Numbered from the stretch's first letter, positions 6,373 through 14,479 are shown. The stretch: DNA of 17,017 nt from JBCCZC01 sp039188505 (GCA_039188505.1 JBCCZC010000074.1:1-17017); one strand, 5' to 3'. Program-made: numbers and translations. Notes: generated by a model not told the origin, from the letters alone.

Positions 6373-6948
6373 ATGAGCGCACCCCCGCCCGGGTCGTTCC
6401 CGCCCGACGAGGAAAATCCGTGGACCACGCGCTCGACACGCGTGGTCTACGAGAATCCCTGGATCCGGGTGGAGGAAAACCAGGTCATCCGCCCGGACGG
6501 TGAGCCGGGCATCTACGGCGTCGTCTATCCCAGCCACGTCGCCCTCGGCGTGGTTCCCATCGAAGCCAGCGGCCACATCTGGCTGGTCGGACAGCATCGG
6601 TACCCCCTTGGCCGCTACAGTTGGGAGATTCCCGAAGGCGGTGGCGATCCGGCGGCCGACCTCCGCCAGGAGGCCGCGCGCGAACTCCGGGAGGAAACGG
6701 GCCTGACGGCGAGCCGCTGGGAGCACCTGATCGACATCCACACGTCCAACTGCTTCACGGCCGAACGGGCCGTGATCTTCCTCGCCCGGGATCTCACGCC
6801 GGGGGAGGCCCTGCCCGAAGGCTGCGAGCGCCTTCAGCTCGCCCGGATTCCCTTCGGCGAGGCGGTCGACGCGGTGGCCAACGGGCGCATCACCGATGGC
6901 GTCTCGGTTGCCGGCATCCTGGCCGCCGCGCGCCGGATTGACGGGTAA
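6373..6948 (+). CDS. Nudix hydrolase, ADP-ribose pyrophosphatase type
   Basis: The 191-residue product has one Nudix domain. The Nudix box runs from G89 to L111 and ends RELREETGL, giving the metal-binding REUxEExGU core. It is preceded by YSWEIPEGGG, as in ADP-ribose/ADP-sugar pyrophosphatases. The glutamate usually found six residues after the first box glycine is alanine here (A95). As I recall, relatives with the GGG form also vary there, so this need not mean loss of activity. The N-terminal segment (TRVVYENPWIRVEENQV, then PDG-x5-YGVV) also fits that subfamily. The likely reaction splits a nucleoside diphosphate-linked compound into nucleoside monophosphate and a second phosphate; the substrate is not identified. 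It probably shares the etf transcript. The ATG at 6373 lacks a strong ribosome site but matches the start of the conserved region. Confidence 0.85.
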   Translation: MSAPPPGSFPPDEENPWTTRSTRVVYENPWIRVEENQVIRPDGEPGIYGVVYPSHVALGVVPIEASGHIWLVGQHRYPLGRYSWEIPEGGGDPAADLRQEAARELREETGLTASRWEHLIDIHTSNCFTAERAVIFLARDLTPGEALPEGCERLQLARIPFGEAVDAVANGRITDGVSVAGILAAARRIDG

Positions 6949-6955
6949 GCCGAAA

Positions 6956-6975
6956 ACGCGGTCGCCATTCCGCGT
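6956..6975 (+). repeat. Perfect inverted repeat around the kinase-gene -35
   Basis: ACGCGG, eight bases, then CCGCGT. The arms are exact reverse complements and the proposed -35 hexamer lies in the loop. It could be an operator for a dimeric regulator. A terminator for the Nudix gene is less likely because the T run (6983-6986) is separated from the stem by seven bases. Confidence 0.35.
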
Positions 6976-6991
6976 GCAAGTGTTTTAGAAT
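6962..6991 (+). promoter_or_regulatory. Probable promoter of the kinase locus
   Basis: TCGCCA (6962-6967) and TAGAAT (6986-6991) are separated by 18 bases. TAGAAT is a five-of-six -10 match in an otherwise GC-rich gap. Transcription would start near 6998-6999, exactly at an ATG that opens a short frame different from that of the kinase. Confidence 0.5.
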
Positions 6992-6998
6992 CTCGCTG

Positions 6999-7097
6999 AT
7001 GACACGCGCCACAGCAGCTGGTTCGGCCTGGTTCTCCAGGTCAGACAGGCCGCAAGCGCGGATGCGGCCGTGCACGGTGCGGCTGCGAGCGAGCTGA
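6999..7097 (+). other. Possible short leader ORF before the kinase
   Basis: The ATG at 6999 coincides with the predicted transcript start and opens a 32-codon frame beginning MTRATAAGSAWFSRSDRP and ending at TGA 7095-7097, twelve bases before an alternative kinase start (GTG 7109). It is out of frame with the kinase. No homology is recognised. It may be a leaderless regulatory peptide or chance. Confidence 0.2.
7048..7069 (+). other. Hairpin directly before the GTG at 7070
   Basis: GGCCGCA (7048-7054), eight bases, then TGCGGCC (7063-7069): a seven-base perfect stem ending one base before the first possible kinase start. Such a stem would hide any ribosome site for that GTG. It favours either the downstream GTG at 7109 or control of translation by structure. 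Confidence 0.4.
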
Positions 7098-10000
7098 TCG
7101 GACGAGACGTGGCGGAAGACGACCTCATTCCAATCCCAGGCTATGACATGCACCGAGAAATCGGTGAGGGCGGGATGGCGCGCGTCTTTCTCGGCACCCA
7201 GCTCAGCCTCAGCCGGGAAGTCGCGATCAAGGTGCTCCGACCGGAGCTCGACGTCGAAGGCCAGGATTTCAAGGCGCGCTTCCTCCACGAAGGTCGCATG
7301 CTCGCGACGCTCGTTCACCCGAACATCGTCGCCATCTACGACATCGGCGAGAACGAGGACTACTCGTACATGGCGATGGAGTTCCTCCAGGGAGGCACGC
7401 TCAACCAGCGTGTCCGGGAGGGCCTGTCCGTTGCCGAGGTGATCCGGATCACCACCCAGGTCGCTCACGCCCTGGACCTCGCGCACCGCAACCACATCGT
7501 CCACCGGGATCTGAAGCCGTCGAACATCATGTTCCGCGACGAGCTGACCCCGGTGCTGACCGACTTCGGTATCGCCAAGAAGACGGACACCGAGCACAGC
7601 CTCACGAAGACCGGCATGGTCGTCGGTACGCCGTATTACATGAGCCCGGAGCAGATCACCGGCCGGGACATCGACGGGCGCTCCGACATCTACAGCCTGG
7701 GCATCATGTTCTACGAGCTGCTGGTCGGCGAGCTGCCCTTCCGAGCCGAAGAGCCGCTGGCGCTGGCCATGCAGCACGTCCAGGAGCCGCCGCCGCAGCT
7801 GCCGGACGACTTCGAAGAGCTGCAACCCATCATGGACATGCTGCTCGCGAAGAGCGCCGACGACCGCTTCCAGTCGATGCTGGACTTCGTGGCGGCCGTG
7901 AAAGAACTCGTCATGACCGACGAGGTCTTCGCCGCCAAGCTGTCCGGCGAGACCAAGCTCTTCGATTCCGAGCAGTTTTCCGACCCCCGGTTCACCAGCC
8001 GCACGGGGCGGGTCAGCAGGACGTCCGGCAAGCTCAAGACCAAGAACACCAAGCAGCGCAAGCCGGCCGCTGGCGGCGCGACGGCCGTGCTGCGCACCGG
8101 TCAGGGCAAGGCCGCGAAGGCGGGCATGGGCTGGAAGATCCCGGCGATCGCGGCGGTGCTTGCCATCGGCATCGGCGGCGGAATCGTCTACACCCAGTTC
8201 ATGGGCGGAGAGAGGTTCGAGGGCGAGCTGACGGAGGAGCAGCTCGCACAGATCAACACCAACCTCGAGCGCGCCCGGAGCTTCGTCACCGTCAAATTCT
8301 ACGACGCGCCCCCCGGCAACAACGCAGTCGAGGAGCTTCAGCAGATCTTCGCGATCGCACCGGGCTATCCCGAGGCGGTGGAGATCGCCGAGGAAGTCGC
8401 GAAATACTACGAAGCCGAAGCAACCGCAGCGCTGGCCACAGGAGACCTGGACCTCGCCAACGCCAATATCGAGAAGGGCGTGGCGCTGGCGCCGAGCTAC
8501 GAGCCCATTGCGGCCCTCCGTGAAGCGGTCGCCGCGCAGGTGGCCGATGTCGAGCGCCGGGCCCGCATCGACGACCTGGCGGCCCGCGGCGAGGCGGCCG
8601 AGCAGGCCGGCCAGCTGTTCGAGCCCGTTGGCGAGGATGCCTACACCCTCTACCAGGAAGTCCTGAAGCTCGACGCCGCGAACCAGATGGCCATCGCCGG
8701 GCTCGGCCGCATGCAGGACAAGCTGATCGGCGATGCGCGGGCGGCCCTGGCCGCGGGCGATACGGAGGGCGCGGCGGGGCTGGCGGTGCAGGCGCGGGAG
8801 CGCTTCGGCAACGACAGCAGCGTCGCCTCGATCCTGCGGCAGGTCAACGAGATCAACAACAGCCGCCTCGCTGAGGAACAGGTCGCCCAGCTACTCCAGG
8901 ACGGTCAGCAGCTGCTGGCGGAGGGCAGCTACGTGCAGCCGGCCGGCGTCAGCAACAACGCCCTCGAGACCTTCCAGGCCGTGCTTGGCCTCAGCGCCGG
9001 TGAACCCGCGGCGATCGCGGGCCTCGAGACCATCGCGAGCCATTTCGAGACCGAGGCGCGCACGGCCTTCGACGCCGGCGACTTCCTGGGCAGCGCCGAC
9101 TTCGCCAGCCTCGGGCTGCGCGCGGTACCGGACAACGAGCCCCTGCTCGCCATCCAGAGCGAAGCAACGGGGCGGCTGGACGATCGCGCCCGGCAGATCG
9201 AGCAGAACCTGCAGATCGCCGAGCGTCTGGCCGCCGAGGGCCAGTTCCTCTCCGGCGACGAAGGGGGCGCCAAGGCGGCCTACGAGCGGGTACTGGAGCT
9301 GAGCCCGACCAACTTCCGGGCCACCGCCGCCCTCGGCCAGCTCCCCGAGCAGGTCTACACGGCGGCCGTCCAGCTCCAGCGGGACGGCTACCTGCAGGCT
9401 GCGAGCGCGCTGCTAACCGAAGCGGTCTCTGCCTATCCGACCGAAGCGCGCTATGGGGATCTTCTGGGCGGCGTCGAATCGCAGCTGGCCGATCAGCAGC
9501 GTCGCCTGCGCCTCGACCAGCTCCTCGCGGAAGTGACCCGTCTCGTCGAGGTCCGGCCCGTCACGCAGGCCAGCTTCGATGCCGCCGCGAGCCGCCTCAA
9601 GGAAGTACTGACCGAGTATCCGAACAACGTCCGCGTGCGTTCCCAGCTCAGCGCCCTGACCGGCAGCCTGGCCCAGGAAGCCGATCGGATCAGCGCGCAG
9701 CAGGGCAACCATGACGCGGCGCTCCGGCTGATCGAGGCCGGCCTGACCCAGTTCGACGGCAACGAGACGCTGCTGACGGGCCGCACGGGCGTGGCCGACC
9801 GCCGCGCGGCTCAGCTCGAGGCCGAGCGTCAGCGTATCCTCGCGATGACCGGGCGACTGGCCATCGACGCCATGCCCTGGGGCGAGGTGGTCGAGATTGT
9901 GGATGCGTCCGGCAACCCGGCCGATCTGCCGCCAGACGCGACCACGCCGCTCGTCATTCCGCTGATCGAGGGCGACTACTCGGTCACCGTGCGCGGCGCC

Positions 10001-10117
10001 AACGGCGGCGCGCCCCAGCGCATCGAGGTCAACGTCCAGCGGCAGCGGGTGGTCACCGCCCGGGCCGAATTCACCGGCATGTCCGCCGACGACTACTTCG
10101 AGACTTCAGGCTGGTGA
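7070..10117 (+). CDS. Transmembrane Ser/Thr protein kinase with periplasmic TPR-like repeats and PEGA-like C-terminus
   Basis: The 1015-residue product begins with a complete Hanks-type kinase domain (about 22-280). It has the P-loop GEGGMARVF, K54 in VAIKVL, E74, HRDLKPSN with catalytic D147, DFGIAKK (165-171) and GTPYYMSPEQ. A basic Ser/Thr-rich linker (about 305-352) follows, then one membrane segment (about 356-377: IPAIAAVLAIGIGGGIVY). The remaining 635 residues should lie in the periplasm. They hold alternating TPR-like helical repeats, for example ALAAGDTEGAAGLAVQA and YERVLELSPTNFRATAALG. The end (about 924-1000, GRLAIDAMPWGEVVEIV to RQRVVTARAEF) resembles a PEGA beta domain, which in other proteins is found at surfaces or the cell wall. 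The start is uncertain: GTG 7070 lies just behind a hairpin, and GTG 7109 is also possible. The next gene starts 5 bases after the stop. No partner phosphatase or FHA protein is visible. Confidence 0.9.
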   Translation: MHGAAASELIGRDVAEDDLIPIPGYDMHREIGEGGMARVFLGTQLSLSREVAIKVLRPELDVEGQDFKARFLHEGRMLATLVHPNIVAIYDIGENEDYSYMAMEFLQGGTLNQRVREGLSVAEVIRITTQVAHALDLAHRNHIVHRDLKPSNIMFRDELTPVLTDFGIAKKTDTEHSLTKTGMVVGTPYYMSPEQITGRDIDGRSDIYSLGIMFYELLVGELPFRAEEPLALAMQHVQEPPPQLPDDFEELQPIMDMLLAKSADDRFQSMLDFVAAVKELVMTDEVFAAKLSGETKLFDSEQFSDPRFTSRTGRVSRTSGKLKTKNTKQRKPAAGGATAVLRTGQGKAAKAGMGWKIPAIAAVLAIGIGGGIVYTQFMGGERFEGELTEEQLAQINTNLERARSFVTVKFYDAPPGNNAVEELQQIFAIAPGYPEAVEIAEEVAKYYEAEATAALATGDLDLANANIEKGVALAPSYEPIAALREAVAAQVADVERRARIDDLAARGEAAEQAGQLFEPVGEDAYTLYQEVLKLDAANQMAIAGLGRMQDKLIGDARAALAAGDTEGAAGLAVQARERFGNDSSVASILRQVNEINNSRLAEEQVAQLLQDGQQLLAEGSYVQPAGVSNNALETFQAVLGLSAGEPAAIAGLETIASHFETEARTAFDAGDFLGSADFASLGLRAVPDNEPLLAIQSEATGRLDDRARQIEQNLQIAERLAAEGQFLSGDEGGAKAAYERVLELSPTNFRATAALGQLPEQVYTAAVQLQRDGYLQAASALLTEAVSAYPTEARYGDLLGGVESQLADQQRRLRLDQLLAEVTRLVEVRPVTQASFDAAASRLKEVLTEYPNNVRVRSQLSALTGSLAQEADRISAQQGNHDAALRLIEAGLTQFDGNETLLTGRTGVADRRAAQLEAERQRILAMTGRLAIDAMPWGEVVEIVDASGNPADLPPDATTPLVIPLIEGDYSVTVRGANGGAPQRIEVNVQRQRVVTARAEFTGMSADDYFETSGW

Positions 10118-10122
10118 GCGTC

Positions 10123-11403
10123 ATGAAACGCCGCCTGTCGACGCTGCTCGCCCTCGCGCTGCTCACCGCCGCGCCGCTCGCCTCCGCCGACTTCAAGCGC
10201 GACTACCAGGAAGCGCTCGAGGCCATCGAGGACGGCGACTATGGGACCGCCCGAGAGAGCCTCGAGGCGGCAATCGCGGACGAGCCCGGCGCCAAGGACA
10301 AGATGCGCTCCTACGGGATGCGGTTTATCCCCTACGTGCCGCATTTCTACCTCGGCGAGGCCCTCTACAACCTCGGCGACTGCGCCGGCGCGGTGGCGGC
10401 CTACGACGAGGCGATGTCGCAGGGCATCATTCAGGGCCTGGACGAGTTTCCTGCCCTGCAGCAGAACCGGGATGCCTGCCAGGCTTCCGTGGTGGACGTA
10501 TCGGCCATTGCCGACAACGCTTCGAGCGCCATCGACGCGCTCGAGGTCGCGGTCCGCGACCTCAACGCCCTCAAGGACGAGCCGATCCTGGCTTCGGAGT
10601 GGGATTCCCAGGCCGCCTGGAGCGGCACCCTCGCCGAAGCTGAGGCCGCCCTCGGTAGCCTGCGCTCGCAGCTCGACGCTGCGGTCGAGGCCCGGGACGC
10701 AGAGACGATCGAGAATATCGACGCCCAGGCGATGGCCCTGAGCGATCGCGTGCAGCAGACGAGCGGCGCGGCCAGCCAGCGTGTGGCCGGCCTCCGCGCC
10801 GAGGAGCAGCGCCGGGTGGCACAGGCCGCCGAACGCGCGCGGACCCAGCTGGCCAGCGCGGTGCAGTCGGCCCGCTCGGCCGCCTCGCAGAGCCCACCGG
10901 ACGCCGCGTCGCGCCAGGCGCAGAACGAGCTGAACGCACTGATTGCCCGGTTCCAGCAGCTGGGGTCCAACGCTTCTACGGCGGCGATCAATCAGCTGAG
11001 CCGGGAGCTCACCGGCAAGGTGCGTGAGTTCCGGACCGCCGTCCAGACCCACGAGAATCGCGAGCGCGCCATTGCGGCCCGCACGCCGCCCGCCGAGCTC
11101 AAGCGCATTGCCGAGGCCTACTTCGCCGGCCAGTACGACAGCGCCGTGCAGCTCGCGAACCCGGCGGCCTTCAGCGACGAGCGCGCGCGCATCCAGGCGC
11201 TGCTGTTCCGGGCCGCTTCGCGCTTCAAGCAGTACACGCTCGGCGGCGCCGAGTCGACGCAGCTGATGTCCCAGGTGCAGGCCGACATCAGCTCGATCAA
11301 GCAGCTGGACCGCCAGTTCACACCCTTCGTTTCGGCCTTCCCGCCGAAGTTCACCGAGCTCTTCAACGCTTCCGGTCGCACCGCTTCGACAGCGGGGGGC
11401 TAA
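10123..11403 (+). CDS. Secreted TPR-like / helical protein linked to the kinase
   Basis: The 426-residue product has a signal peptide (MKRRLSTLLALALLTAAPLASA, cut before D23), so it should be periplasmic. Residues 23-120 form a TPR-like module: YQEALEAIEDGDYGTARESL, then YGMRFIPYVPHFYLGEALYN, then GDCAGAVAAYDEAMSQG. The middle (about 125-320) is rich in Ala, Gln, Glu and Arg and should form long helices or a coiled coil. The end (about 325-420) holds another small helical unit, AYFAGQYDSAVQL, then LFRAASRFKQYTLGG and FPPKFTELF. No catalytic motif is seen and I cannot name a function. The ATG at 10123 has GGTGAG four bases before it; an in-frame GTG at 10114 overlaps the kinase stop. The tight spacing makes it an operon partner of the kinase. 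The N-terminal module recurs twice in the gene at 14637. Confidence 0.8.
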   Translation: MKRRLSTLLALALLTAAPLASADFKRDYQEALEAIEDGDYGTARESLEAAIADEPGAKDKMRSYGMRFIPYVPHFYLGEALYNLGDCAGAVAAYDEAMSQGIIQGLDEFPALQQNRDACQASVVDVSAIADNASSAIDALEVAVRDLNALKDEPILASEWDSQAAWSGTLAEAEAALGSLRSQLDAAVEARDAETIENIDAQAMALSDRVQQTSGAASQRVAGLRAEEQRRVAQAAERARTQLASAVQSARSAASQSPPDAASRQAQNELNALIARFQQLGSNASTAAINQLSRELTGKVREFRTAVQTHENRERAIAARTPPAELKRIAEAYFAGQYDSAVQLANPAAFSDERARIQALLFRAASRFKQYTLGGAESTQLMSQVQADISSIKQLDRQFTPFVSAFPPKFTELFNASGRTASTAGG

Positions 11404-11477
11404 GCGCCCGATCCCTGTCGCCCGTCGACAAGTAGTGGCACACTAGCGTCCTCCGGCTGACGCAAGGGGATATGGGG

Positions 11478-12938
11478 ATGACCTGCCTGAATCGTGTTGC
11501 TCTGGCGCTGATCGCGCTTGCCATGGCCGTGCCGGCCCTGGCCCAGGTCGAGCTACCACCGAGTCCTGTGAGACCCGATAACGTGAATCCGACGGCGCCA
11601 ACCAGCGTCTCGGGTATTCCCATCGATCAGCTGCCCCCCGGGGCGCGGGCCCTGGGCCTCGGCGGCGCTTTCTCGGCAGTCGCCGACGACGCCACGGCGG
11701 CCGAGGCGAACCCGGCCGGCCAGGTCCAGCTGCTGGAGCCCGAGTTCTCGCTGCACCTGCGCCACTCCGACAACGACCTCGATTTCTACGACGCGGAGCA
11801 GCGCAATCCGTTGCCCTTCACGGGGCAGGCGCCGAATCCCATCAACAACTTCTCCGATTCATCGACGAACGTGTCCTTTGCCAGCTTCGTCTACCCGATC
11901 GACAATTTCGTCGTTTCGGCCTTCTATACGAACAACGCAGATCTGAGCGCGCTGGCGGCGCCGACCACCTTCGCGGACGAGATCTTCGTCGACACCTACA
12001 CCTCGCGCCAGCAGCTCGGCGGAGAGCTGGACGGTTATGGCCTGTCCGTTGCCTACCGGATCAACGATCGACTGTCGATCGGCTTCACCGCCAAACGCAA
12101 CGAGATTTCGCTGTCGTCCTTCGACCAGACGCAGATCGACAATTTCCGCGACTTCGAATTCATCTTCAATCAGGCAAGACCCGATATCTCGGCCGAGGAA
12201 TTCGCAAGCGTCATCAACGACAGCTTCCTCATCGACAGTCAGATCGAGGACGACGACTCGGCCATGAGCTACTCGATGGGACTGCTCATGAAGCCCACCG
12301 ACAAATGGTCCCTGGCGTTGACCTATCGCATCGGCGCGGAGTTCGACATCGTCAGTGATGCGGTCTTCACCCAGTCCATCGGGTGCGTCGGCTCAGGGCA
12401 GGCCAGGGACGTCTGCGATCTCGGCTTCCGCGGCATCGACCTGGACCCGTTCAATAGCACCCAGATCACGTCGCTTCCGGCGAATGTGCGCGTCCCCGAC
12501 GTGCTCACTTTCGGCGCCGCCTGGCGCCCCTCCGACACCCTGCTCTTCTCCCTCGACATCAACAAGACGAGCTACGGCGACCTCGCGCAGCCGCGGAGTC
12601 GGACCCTGGGCTTCGAGTTTCCCGTGGACGGCACGCCGTTCGGCGACCCGCCCACCACGATCCTCGATGTCGAACCCATCGAGGACGAGTGGACGATCAA
12701 CTTCGGCGCCGAGAAGGTCTTCTTCCTCGATAGCGACCTGTTCAATCTGTTTACCGTCCGCGCCGGAGCATTCACGGACGAGGATCGGGACGGCACCACG
12801 CTGCTCGACACCGACGATACCCACATCACCGCCGGGCTGGGCCTGGTGCTGCTCGACTACAAGCTCCAGATCGACGTTGCAGCGGACTTTTCGGACCGGA
12901 CGGACAACATCGTTCTATCGGCGATCTACAAGTTCTGA
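11478..12938 (+). CDS. FadL/OmpP1-like outer-membrane beta-barrel, copy 1
   Basis: The 486-residue product has a signal peptide ending AVPALA before Q23. The N-terminal signature GARALGLGGAFSAVADDAT followed by AAEANPAG (55-81) is typical of OmpP1/FadL-type channels for hydrophobic solutes. Many alternating amphipathic strands follow, and the protein ends in Phe (SAIYKF), as outer-membrane barrels do. A short cysteine-bounded loop, C-x8-C (CVGSGQARDVC), probably forms a disulfide in an extracellular loop. Asp-rich turns are frequent. The start at 11478 is preferred over the ATG at 11472 because AAGGGG stands 8 bases before it but only 3 before the other. It lies 74 bases after the secreted helical protein gene with no terminator between, so read-through from the kinase operon is possible. 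The substrate is unknown; a PorV-like role is an alternative reading of the N-terminal motif. Confidence 0.8.
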   Translation: MTCLNRVALALIALAMAVPALAQVELPPSPVRPDNVNPTAPTSVSGIPIDQLPPGARALGLGGAFSAVADDATAAEANPAGQVQLLEPEFSLHLRHSDNDLDFYDAEQRNPLPFTGQAPNPINNFSDSSTNVSFASFVYPIDNFVVSAFYTNNADLSALAAPTTFADEIFVDTYTSRQQLGGELDGYGLSVAYRINDRLSIGFTAKRNEISLSSFDQTQIDNFRDFEFIFNQARPDISAEEFASVINDSFLIDSQIEDDDSAMSYSMGLLMKPTDKWSLALTYRIGAEFDIVSDAVFTQSIGCVGSGQARDVCDLGFRGIDLDPFNSTQITSLPANVRVPDVLTFGAAWRPSDTLLFSLDINKTSYGDLAQPRSRTLGFEFPVDGTPFGDPPTTILDVEPIEDEWTINFGAEKVFFLDSDLFNLFTVRAGAFTDEDRDGTTLLDTDDTHITAGLGLVLLDYKLQIDVAADFSDRTDNIVLSAIYKF

Positions 12939-12968
12939 GACGGGCTGGGACGTCGCCGGGCGGGTGCG

Positions 12969-12999
12969 TTGACTTCACCAGCGGGCGGTGTTTGACTTC
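12969..12999 (+). repeat. Direct repeat TTGACTTC before the second barrel gene
   Basis: TTGACTTC occurs at 12969-12976 and again at 12992-12999, 23 bases apart, about two turns of the helix. TAACAT at 13004-13009 could be a -10 just downstream, but neither repeat sits at a proper -35 distance from it. The pair therefore looks more like an activator site than two -35 boxes. It suggests that copy 2 has its own promoter. Confidence 0.4.
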
Positions 13000-13036
13000 T
13001 ATTTAACATTCTCGCCTTTCGGATAAGGGGATTGGC

Positions 13037-14479
13037 ATGAAGAAACGCCAACTTGCGTTGCTCTGCTCGACGTTCTGCGCACTCGCCTGGGGGACCAGCT
13101 GGGGGCAGGTCGAGATTCCGCCCGCACCGGTCGTTCCGCCCGATGCCGTTTCATCGATTCCGATCGATCAGCTCCCCCCGGGCGCCCGCGCCCTGGGCCT
13201 CGCCGGCGCCTTCTCGGCCGTAGCGGATGACGCCACCGCCGCCGAGGCCAACCCGGCCGGCATGGTGCAGCTCTTCAAGCCCGAGGTGTCGGTCCACGTC
13301 CGCAATTCGGACAACGACCTCGACTTCTACGACCCGGAAGGACGCAATCCGCGCCCGTTCACGGGCCAGGACGCCCGCTTTATCAACAACTATTCGGATT
13401 CGGCGACCAACGTGTCGTTCGCGAGCTTCGTCTACCCGGTCGACAACTTCGTCTTCTCGGCGTTCTACACCAACAACGCCGATATCGAAGCCCTCGCCGA
13501 GCCGGATACGTTCTTCGACCCGAACTTCGTCGACACCTACAGCTCTCGCCAGGCGCTGGGCGGGGAGCTCGACGGCTTCGGTCTGTCGGTCGCCTATCGG
13601 ATCAACGACAAGATTTCGCTGGGCCTGACGGTGAAGCGGAACGAGCTCGAGATCGCGTCCTTCGACGAGACCCAGGTCGACAATTTCCGCGACTTCGAAT
13701 TCATCTTCAACAATGCGCGGCCCGACATCTCCCCCGAGGAGTTCGCGGCGGTGGTGCGTGACCGGTTCATCATCGGTAACGAGGTTCGCGGCGACGACAG
13801 CGCCATGAGCTACTCCTTCGGTGCCCTGCTGAAGCCGAACGACCAGTGGTCCTTCGCTGCGACCTACCGGATTGGTGCCGAGTTCGACATCGCGAGCAAT
13901 GGCTACTTCATCCAGGAGCTCGGCTGCATCGGCGAGGGGCAGGCGCGCGACGTCTGCGACCTGGGCTTCCGCGGTATCGACCTGGACCCGTTCAACACGA
14001 CCAGCATCAACGATCTGCCGAACGATATCCGCGTACCGGACATCATCACCTTCGGCACGGCGTGGCGCCCGGGCGAGACCTGGCTCCTGTCGCTGGACAT
14101 CAACAAGATCAGCTACGGCGATCTGACCCAGCCGCGTGACTCGACGCTCGGCTTCGAGTTCCCGGTCGACGGCACGGCCTTCGGGGATCCACCGATCATC
14201 CTCGACGATATCGAGCGCATCGAAGACGAGTGGACTTTCCACTTCGGCGCCGAGAAGGTGTTCCTGCTGGACGGCGATCTCTTCAACCTGATCACCGTCC
14301 GCGCCGGCGCGTTCACCGAAGCCGATCGTGACGGGACCCGGCTGCTGGATACGGACGACACCCATTTCACCGTCGGCCTGGGCGTGACGCTGCTGGACTT
14401 CAACCTGCAGTTCGACATCGCCGCGGATTTCTCCGACCGGACCGACAACATCGTGGCTTCGGCGATCTATCGCTTCTGA
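13037..14479 (+). CDS. FadL/OmpP1-like outer-membrane beta-barrel, copy 2
   Basis: The 480-residue product is a close paralogue of the preceding gene, roughly 70 percent identical by eye and almost without gaps. It has a signal peptide (MKKRQLALLCSTFCALAWG, probable cut before Q24), the same IPIDQLPPGARALGLAGAFS and AVADDATAAEANPAG signature, the same C-x8-C loop (CIGEGQARDVC), and the C-terminal Phe (SAIYRF). AAGGGG lies 6 bases before the ATG, matching the ribosome site of copy 1. The main differences are in the signal peptide, the proline-rich N-terminal linker and a stretch after the PDIS-EEFA segment. A direct repeat upstream suggests separate regulation, and a strong terminator follows. 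The two copies probably arose by tandem duplication and may form channels with different specificity or expression. Confidence 0.8.
   Translation: MKKRQLALLCSTFCALAWGTSWGQVEIPPAPVVPPDAVSSIPIDQLPPGARALGLAGAFSAVADDATAAEANPAGMVQLFKPEVSVHVRNSDNDLDFYDPEGRNPRPFTGQDARFINNYSDSATNVSFASFVYPVDNFVFSAFYTNNADIEALAEPDTFFDPNFVDTYSSRQALGGELDGFGLSVAYRINDKISLGLTVKRNELEIASFDETQVDNFRDFEFIFNNARPDISPEEFAAVVRDRFIIGNEVRGDDSAMSYSFGALLKPNDQWSFAATYRIGAEFDIASNGYFIQELGCIGEGQARDVCDLGFRGIDLDPFNTTSINDLPNDIRVPDIITFGTAWRPGETWLLSLDINKISYGDLTQPRDSTLGFEFPVDGTAFGDPPIILDDIERIEDEWTFHFGAEKVFLLDGDLFNLITVRAGAFTEADRDGTRLLDTDDTHFTVGLGVTLLDFNLQFDIAADFSDRTDNIVASAIYRF

Noticed and set aside
11434..11449. GTGGCACACTAGCGT upstream of barrel copy 1 as a promoter
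   Set aside because: It resembles the sequence before the gene at 14637, but the -10 match is poor and no -35 is found. Transcription could instead come from the kinase operon.
12939..13036. Terminator between the two barrel genes
   Set aside because: No stem followed by a T run is present; only the direct repeat and a possible -10 are seen.
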